A stretch of DNA of 35,165 bases from Lachnospiraceae bacterium (GTDB lineage Bacteria; Bacillota; Clostridia; Lachnospirales; Lachnospiraceae). The notes under the pieces are model-generated. The model searched no databases. It saw nothing but the letters and a program-made list of their open reading frames with translations, and had not been told where the DNA came from. Each line of letters begins with the position of its first letter. The stretch's first letter is position 1. The stretch lies in NCBI GenBank assembly GCA_900769175.1, contig CAAGFP010000213.1, positions 1-35,165 of the forward strand, in the 5' to 3' direction. A program made the translations under genes and the position numbers. Shown one piece after another: positions 31,122 through 35,165 of this stretch.

Positions 31122-31491
31122 AAAATTTTCTCCTCTCAAAATGCCCTATAATGCCGTGTTTTGGGGCGTTCTGCCCACTTCTGCAAGAGCATGAATTTTT
31201 AAACTGTAAACTACACTTTTTGCAAAATAGTGCAAAACGGAGCAATTCAATGCCGTGTGTAGTAGTCAAATCGTAGTCAATACACTCGGTAGTTACTACT
31301 GCTATAAGCGGGTGCATTTGCCCTTTTGGGTGGGTGCATTTACGATTTAGGTGGGTGCATTTGCCATTTAAGTGGGTGCAAATAGGGTGCAAAATTAACG
31401 AAAGAGTGTGCATTGTTCACACCCTCGTTACGGTTTTACTACCATTTTTACTACCAAATTTTACATATATTCTTACTACTAAGGGTTCCCT
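31122..31491. other. repeat-rich gene-free junction between core genes and the accessory island
   Basis: This 370-base stretch has no credible gene. It contains GTAGTCAA twice, 11 bp apart (31262, 31273); GGGTGCAWWW five times at 31310, 31332, 31353, 31374 and 31385 (steps of 22, 21, 21 and 11 bp); and TTTTACTACCA twice, 12 bp apart (31434, 31446). TTTTGCA (31218-31224) and TGCAAAA (31231-31237) form an inverted repeat. Spacing near one or two helical turns fits protein binding on one face of DNA, as at integrase arm sites or a regulator array. No integrase gene is in the window. Confidence 0.7.
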
Positions 31492-31659
31492 CTATTCGGC
31501 TGTTTCATCAACAAAGCTCTCTTTTAGTTCCCTTTCAAAATCCTCACAAAACTCATCAAATACTTGTTGTTCTTCTTCAGTAAGTACGCCTATCGCAACT
31601 GGCTTCCCATTCTCATATTTCATTTTACCTATGATTTCTTTTGGTGTGGCCATCAACAT
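31492..31659 (-). CDS. small acidic protein, unknown
   Basis: This is a 55-residue protein that I do not recognise. It starts MLMATPKEIIGKMKYENGK and has a strongly acidic C-terminal helix (LTEEEQQVFDEFCEDFEREL). I choose the ATG at 31659, nine bases after GAGGAG; an ATG eight codons upstream overlaps the previous gene and lacks a good site. It is the last gene of a run of small minus-strand genes. Confidence 0.6.
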   Translation of the reverse strand: MLMATPKEIIGKMKYENGKPVAIGVLTEEEQQVFDEFCEDFERELKESFVDETAE

Positions 31660-31675
31660 GATATTTCTCTCCTCT

Positions 31676-31855
31676 TCATTCATTTTTTCTCAGATATCCA
31701 TTCTTATAAAGATAAACAATCTCTTCTGCATCAAGCACAGAGAATGGATTTTTAAGGTTATCATCCTCTTGTGCCGGAACATCATCTGGCAACTCCGATG
31801 GAATAAATCCTAGTTTATCACATATAGCCTTATACTTAGCATCAAAACTATCCAT
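31676..31855 (-). CDS. small acidic protein, unknown
   Basis: This is a 59-residue protein, MDSFDAKYKAICDKLGF at the start, then a Pro/Asp-rich middle and a helix LDAEEIVYLYKNGYLRKNE. The ATG at 31855 is eight bases after GGAGG; an upstream TTG overlaps this site. It ends 16 bases before the next small gene. No family is recognised; size, acidity and position in an accessory run would fit an immunity, antitoxin or anti-repressor type protein, but that is only a guess. Confidence 0.6.
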   Translation of the reverse strand: MDSFDAKYKAICDKLGFIPSELPDDVPAQEDDNLKNPFSVLDAEEIVYLYKNGYLRKNE

Positions 31856-31882
31856 CAACAGCTCCTCCAACTAATAAGTCAA

Positions 31883-32065
31883 TCAAACAATTAACTTTAA
31901 ATTCGTAGCATATTCTTCCCTTATCATCTCTTGGAACTTGATGTTCAACTCCTTAATATCCTTGGGGGCATCCTCAGAAATCGACACATCAAGTCCATCT
32001 ACAATACGATACGGTTTTATTTTTTCATCCATTTCAATCATCTCAGGTGTAAATGGAACTCTCAT
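31883..32065 (-). CDS. small protein, unknown
   Basis: This is a 60-residue acidic protein, MRVPFTPEMIEMDEKIKPYR then VSISEDAPKDIKELNIKFQEMI. The ribosome site (GAGAGTG) is modest. It begins ten bases after the stop of the preceding gene and precedes the 59-residue gene by 27 bases, so all four small genes seem to share one transcript. Not recognised. Confidence 0.55.
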   Translation of the reverse strand: MRVPFTPEMIEMDEKIKPYRIVDGLDVSISEDAPKDIKELNIKFQEMIREEYATNLKLIV

Positions 32066-32075
32066 ATTATCACTC

Positions 32076-32306
32076 TCATTTCATTCGCCAAACCTTACAA
32101 TCTGACGAGAATATATTTATAAGTCTCATAGTATCGTGAACCACTATTTTGCATTCAAAACTTGTAAGACCAAACTCTGATATATCACGATACCCTTTGA
32201 TGGTATATTCCTGCAGTTCTCCATCCTCATCACAGAGTCGCACTCTTATAGGAATAATCTTTCCTTCCATCGTATGCTGGCAGATAAGGTCTATTCTGTT
32301 ATCCAT
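32076..32306 (-). CDS. small beta-rich protein, unknown
   Basis: This is a 76-residue protein with alternating strand pattern (IDLICQHTMEGKIIPIRVRL, LQEYTIKGYRDIS, FECKIVVHDTMRLINIF) and a good ribosome site (GAGGTG, five bases). It may be a small SH3-like or OB-like domain. It starts the run of four small genes. I recall similar short proteins from mobile elements of Firmicutes, but cannot name a family. Confidence 0.6.
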   Translation of the reverse strand: MDNRIDLICQHTMEGKIIPIRVRLCDEDGELQEYTIKGYRDISEFGLTSFECKIVVHDTMRLINIFSSDCKVWRMK

Positions 32307-32324
32307 AAATACACCTCACCGACA

Positions 32325-32936
32325 TCACTCTTCTGAATAAAATATATTTCCATTTCCGTCTCTAACACCTACAATAGCATCATTTTTGATGTAAAAATAC
32401 CAAATGTGTTCTTCTGCCATATAACCAGAATATCGTTCTCCTTCTGCCCAGTCATCGAGTTTTTTCCAACTCTTAACATCTGAAATTGTATAATGAAATA
32501 CACCATCACGGCTCGTATCCGTTAATTTCATACCAGAAAGAACAGAATCAATGCTTTCCGACAACTGTAAAGACACACCATATTTTTCAGCAAACAATTC
32601 AGTTTCCGTTTTTTCTTCTGTTTCTGGTTCTAACTCGACAGTAGCATCACTTTCAGTTTCTGTGTTCTCAACTTTCTCTATTTCTGTGCTATTATCATCA
32701 CTTTCTGTTTCCTTAACAACCGTCTGCGTTCCCTTTTCCTCTGCATCTTTGTTTTTAACAGAATCTGGTGTTATAGCAATACAAATAACCAATACTATAA
32801 AAGAGCCTAAAAATATAAATCCCCATTTTATTTTAGCTTTTTTCTTAATGGCGCAAACGATAAAACCTACCAAAGAAACTGCTAGTCCTATTAAACATAT
32901 AAATTCTGTTAAACCCAAGAAAAACATTCCAGTCAT
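32325..32936 (-). CDS. membrane-anchored protein with acidic linker, unknown
   Basis: This is a 203-residue protein. Two membrane segments (about 5-29 and 37-56) form a hairpin, then a low-complexity Glu/Thr/Asp-rich linker (about 60-112) and a compact C-terminal domain (about 113-203, ending WYFYIKNDAIVGVRDGNGNIFYSEE). The C-terminal domain is probably outside the cell. AAAGGTG lies ten bases before the ATG. The architecture resembles the other membrane protein at 33207-33935 (membrane part, acidic linker, extracellular module), which suggests related roles. Confidence 0.65.
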   Translation of the reverse strand: MTGMFFLGLTEFICLIGLAVSLVGFIVCAIKKKAKIKWGFIFLGSFIVLVICIAITPDSVKNKDAEEKGTQTVVKETESDDNSTEIEKVENTETESDATVELEPETEEKTETELFAEKYGVSLQLSESIDSVLSGMKLTDTSRDGVFHYTISDVKSWKKLDDWAEGERYSGYMAEEHIWYFYIKNDAIVGVRDGNGNIFYSEE

Positions 32937-32963
32937 CTTATTAATGCACCTTTCCTTTACATT

Positions 32964-33189
32964 CTAAACATCAAATTCTCTGATAACTTCCTTATTTGGT
33001 GTAATCGCATATTGTATAAAATTTAAAGCCTCGCCCGTCTCTTTCATTATTACAACAGGATTCTCTCCACCATCTTGTGCCTTGCCACTATTGTAATAAA
33101 ATGAATATGCATTATTAAACTCTGTACATTTATTAATTCTTGACTTTAATTGCTTTGCTTTTTTTTAATGCTTCTTCATAAGTTAGCAT
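32964..33189 (-). pseudogene. small gene interrupted by a frameshift in an A8 run
   Basis: A strong ribosome site (GAGGAGG) precedes ATG at 33189. The first frame gives MLTYEEALKK and ends after 18 codons. Taking one A out of the run of eight (33159-33166) joins it to a clean downstream frame that continues AKQLKSRINKCTEF, passes NPVVIMKETGEALNF and ends EVIREFDV with TAG at 32964, giving a 74-residue protein. The span of 226 bases is 3n+1, as expected for a single-base insertion. This may be a real mutation, a phase-variable or slippage site, or a sequencing error. The joined protein resembles short immunity-type proteins I have seen in Firmicutes; that likeness is from memory. Confidence 0.72.
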
Positions 33190-33206
33190 AATTTCATACC
33201 TCCTCT

Positions 33207-33935
33207 TTAATTACAACTTTCAAGAGCATCTGCTATACGTTGTGCATCCTCATAAGTAGTAGTTTCAACATTGCAACTACCACCTGTTATTGCACTCATC
33301 ACCCTTGGATTTGCAATAATATCATCATTCAAATAGATACCTATACATTCCCCTATATGCTCTTCAGTAATTTTTGCAAAGGTCTCTGTCGCATTTTTAT
33401 CAAACATAATTTCTACAGCATATGTATGCATACCATTACCGCTATCAATAGTAGAAATGCCTACAGACTGAACACCATTTGTCATAAGCACATTTCCATC
33501 TGCATCTCTAAATGTAAGGACATACTCTTCTTGTGGTTCAAACAATGAACTCTCTGTTGTCGACTCTTCAGTAGATTCTTCCTTATTTTGAAACCACGCT
33601 GTACCATGAAATCCCTGATATGCACCAATAGCACCATTGATAATAGTAAGCACTAAGCAAATAATACCAAGCACTATTCCTGCAATTGACATACCTTTGT
33701 TACTTTTCTTTAATCCCATAATTCCAAGAATCAATGCAACCACACCAACAGGCAAGCCGATAATAGGAATAATCCAAGCCAATAATCCTACAATCCCCAA
33801 AACAAGAGCTGCAATTCCAAGTCCTAAACTTTCCTGCTTTGGTGTTTCATTGCTAACTGGTTGCAATGGTGTACCACAGCCAGAGCAAAATGTCGCTCCA
33901 TCTTCCATTTCTTTACCACATTTTGAACAATACAT
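33207..33935 (-). CDS. zinc-ribbon membrane protein with DUF4190-like and SecD-head-like domains
   Basis: This is a 242-residue protein. The N-terminal zinc ribbon has C3-x2-C6 and C17-x2-C20 (MYCSKCGKEM, FCSGCGTPL). A DUF4190-like region with two or three Gly-rich membrane segments spans about 37-105. A Glu/Ser/Thr linker (118-132) is followed by a C-terminal domain (about 138-242) that reads like the P1 head of SecD: YAVEIMFDKNATETFAKIT, GIYLNDDIIANPRVMSAITGG and YEDAQRIADAL. The head would lie outside the membrane, the ribbon inside. The ATG follows GGGGGA, 14 bases after the nuclease stop, so both share an operon. Function is unknown; a role in export or extracellular protein binding is possible. 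Confidence 0.78.
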   Translation of the reverse strand: MYCSKCGKEMEDGATFCSGCGTPLQPVSNETPKQESLGLGIAALVLGIVGLLAWIIPIIGLPVGVVALILGIMGLKKSNKGMSIAGIVLGIICLVLTIINGAIGAYQGFHGTAWFQNKEESTEESTTESSLFEPQEEYVLTFRDADGNVLMTNGVQSVGISTIDSGNGMHTYAVEIMFDKNATETFAKITEEHIGECIGIYLNDDIIANPRVMSAITGGSCNVETTTYEDAQRIADALESCN

Positions 33936-33949
33936 AATAATCCCCCACT

Positions 33950-35119
33950 CTACTCTATTTGAGCAATTACTTTCTGCTCCATTGCAAGAAGTTCATCAAC
34001 AACACTTCTCACAGCTTTTTCTGCTTCTTCTTCGATATCTTCTGCATTACGCAAATCATACCATTTTGTTTTAAATACACGCTTAAAAGTAAATGAATCT
34101 CTTCTACTGTCTCCCGGTTTTAAAACATCAATTATTTTTTGCATAGTTGCAAAATCTTCTGGTGGAACATTCTGACCAGCAAGTTCAAATACACCGTAAA
34201 AACGGCCATCATCAAAATTCAACCAGTATGCATATATGTTTTTACTTCCCCAAGAGCTACTCTGTGTAGGCAATAAAGGAAGAATTCTATCCATTTCTGA
34301 AGTTCTAAAAACCATATTGCCCCAATCGGATCCATGTATGATTTTTCCTTCATCTCCAAGCTTTGTAAGTGTATCGATGATAGCCTGAGATGTCATCGTT
34401 TTTCCATCAATTCTATTTGCATATATTAAATCAAGTGCTTTTCTATGCTTGTTGTATATTTTGTTGCAAATTTCAATAAGCTGTCGGTCTTCCACGATAT
34501 CCCTCCTAATTACCTCAATGTAATTATTCACTAATAATGAAACATCCTGCTGTAATTTAAAGCGTCCTACCAATTCCTCTAATATCTCAACTACATCAAG
34601 ATAAGTTAAAACATCCCAATTTTCTACATCACTAGGTTCTTCTCCATCAGGAGTAAGAAATACATAAAATCTCTTATAGTCTGGGTAGTCCTGCTCCAAA
34701 TAGGTTCTATATCTATTAAGCTGATTGCTATGCTCGTGAGACCCTACCTTATTTTCTATAGCAAGAACAATTTTCTCATCCGAAGATGTAATCAAAATAT
34801 CTATATTCTTCCATTCACGCTGAACAGAGAAACTGTACATATCTGATAAAAGGACTTGAAAAATATCATATTTCCCAGAAGTATCGTTCTCAACCAATTT
34901 TTGAAATACACCTTTAAGAAATGCATCACCGAAGCCATGATTCTCATTTGGGTCAAAGAGCCATCCTAATGTATTACTGTGACGAATCTCCATTCGAGAA
35001 ACCTTAAGCACATCAAAAACATTAAATCTTCCAGTCCACGGCAAAAGTTCATCCAAGCATTGAATATCTAACAAGAAATTTTGCAATGCTTGTTCGTCCG
35101 TTAATTTGTTATCATTCAA
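33950..35119 (-). CDS. PD-(D/E)XK nuclease-family protein
   Basis: This is a 389-residue protein of the PDDEXK_4-like group. The N-terminal core shows MEIRHSNTLGWLFDPNENHG, then the active-site pattern D107 in WKNIDILI and E122-x-K124 in AIENKVGS, with Q133 in SNQLNRY. The C-terminal half is a separate alpha/beta region with no known motif. Such proteins are frequent in accessory and defence loci, but a specific activity is not established. The start is TTG at 35119, eight bases after GAGGAGG; upstream in-frame GTG codons lie before this ribosome site. It is followed by the zinc-ribbon gene. Its promoter lies outside the window. Confidence 0.8.
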   Translation of the reverse strand: MNDNKLTDEQALQNFLLDIQCLDELLPWTGRFNVFDVLKVSRMEIRHSNTLGWLFDPNENHGFGDAFLKGVFQKLVENDTSGKYDIFQVLLSDMYSFSVQREWKNIDILITSSDEKIVLAIENKVGSHEHSNQLNRYRTYLEQDYPDYKRFYVFLTPDGEEPSDVENWDVLTYLDVVEILEELVGRFKLQQDVSLLVNNYIEVIRRDIVEDRQLIEICNKIYNKHRKALDLIYANRIDGKTMTSQAIIDTLTKLGDEGKIIHGSDWGNMVFRTSEMDRILPLLPTQSSSWGSKNIYAYWLNFDDGRFYGVFELAGQNVPPEDFATMQKIIDVLKPGDSRRDSFTFKRVFKTKWYDLRNAEDIEEEAEKAVRSVVDELLAMEQKVIAQIE

Positions 35120-35165
35120 CTGAATTTCCTCCTCGATATTCGAATGCACCACTAATCCATATTGC

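Noticed and set aside
31300..31400. Possible CRISPR array in the GGGTGCA repeats
   Set aside because: Repeat units are about 10 bases with spacers of 1-12 bases, far too short for CRISPR repeats and spacers.
31114..31413. 99-codon minus-strand open frame with CTHLN-type repeats
   Set aside because: It is produced by translating the GGGTGCA repeat array, overlaps the phosphatase start and has no recognisable protein features.

Overview
The window looks like the chromosome of a spore-forming member of the Clostridia, most likely Lachnospiraceae. The evidence is a complete set of spoVA genes, a GerMN lipoprotein, AT-rich intergenic DNA with strong GGAGG-type ribosome sites, several TTG starts, and protein variants typical of that family. 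This assignment rests on gene content and sequence style only; there is no rRNA in the window.

Layout. Positions 1-6025 (minus strand) hold DNA-uptake genes comEA and comEC (the latter cut by the window edge), separated by an OmpR/PhoR-type two-component pair and a GerMN-domain lipoprotein. An orphan solute-binding protein follows (6151-7527). Positions 7614-13145 are an arginine biosynthesis block: argJ-argB-argD and a YpeA-like GNAT on the minus strand, facing argG on the plus strand, with ArgR-box-like sites in the divergent gap. A DUF1294 membrane protein and an orphan LytTR response regulator follow.

Positions 14494-22890 carry all five core spoVA functions (AA, AB, AC, AD, AE) broken into four transcription units on both strands. 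Between them lie an EamA transporter, a small orphan gene, a TIM-barrel epimerase-like protein, an Hpt protein, a GAF-GGDEF protein and purA. spoVAE and spoVAC each have an inverted repeat that encloses the ribosome site and includes the start codon. spoVAE and spoVAD have sigma-G-like promoters.

Positions 23024-31121 hold two more GGDEF proteins, an AraC regulator and a DUF2225 zinc protein. They also hold an operon of a low-molecular-weight phosphatase and a 915-residue protein that fuses a Tet(M)/EF-G-like ribosomal GTPase to a Rae1/YacP-type endoribonuclease domain. This fusion is the most striking gene in the window.

From about 31140 to the end the style changes: a repeat-rich, gene-free junction, then very small genes of unknown function, a frameshifted gene, two membrane-anchored proteins (one zinc-ribbon plus SecD-head-like) and a PD-(D/E)XK nuclease, all on the minus strand. 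This reads as an accessory island. No tRNA, rRNA, CRISPR array, transposase or integrase was seen.
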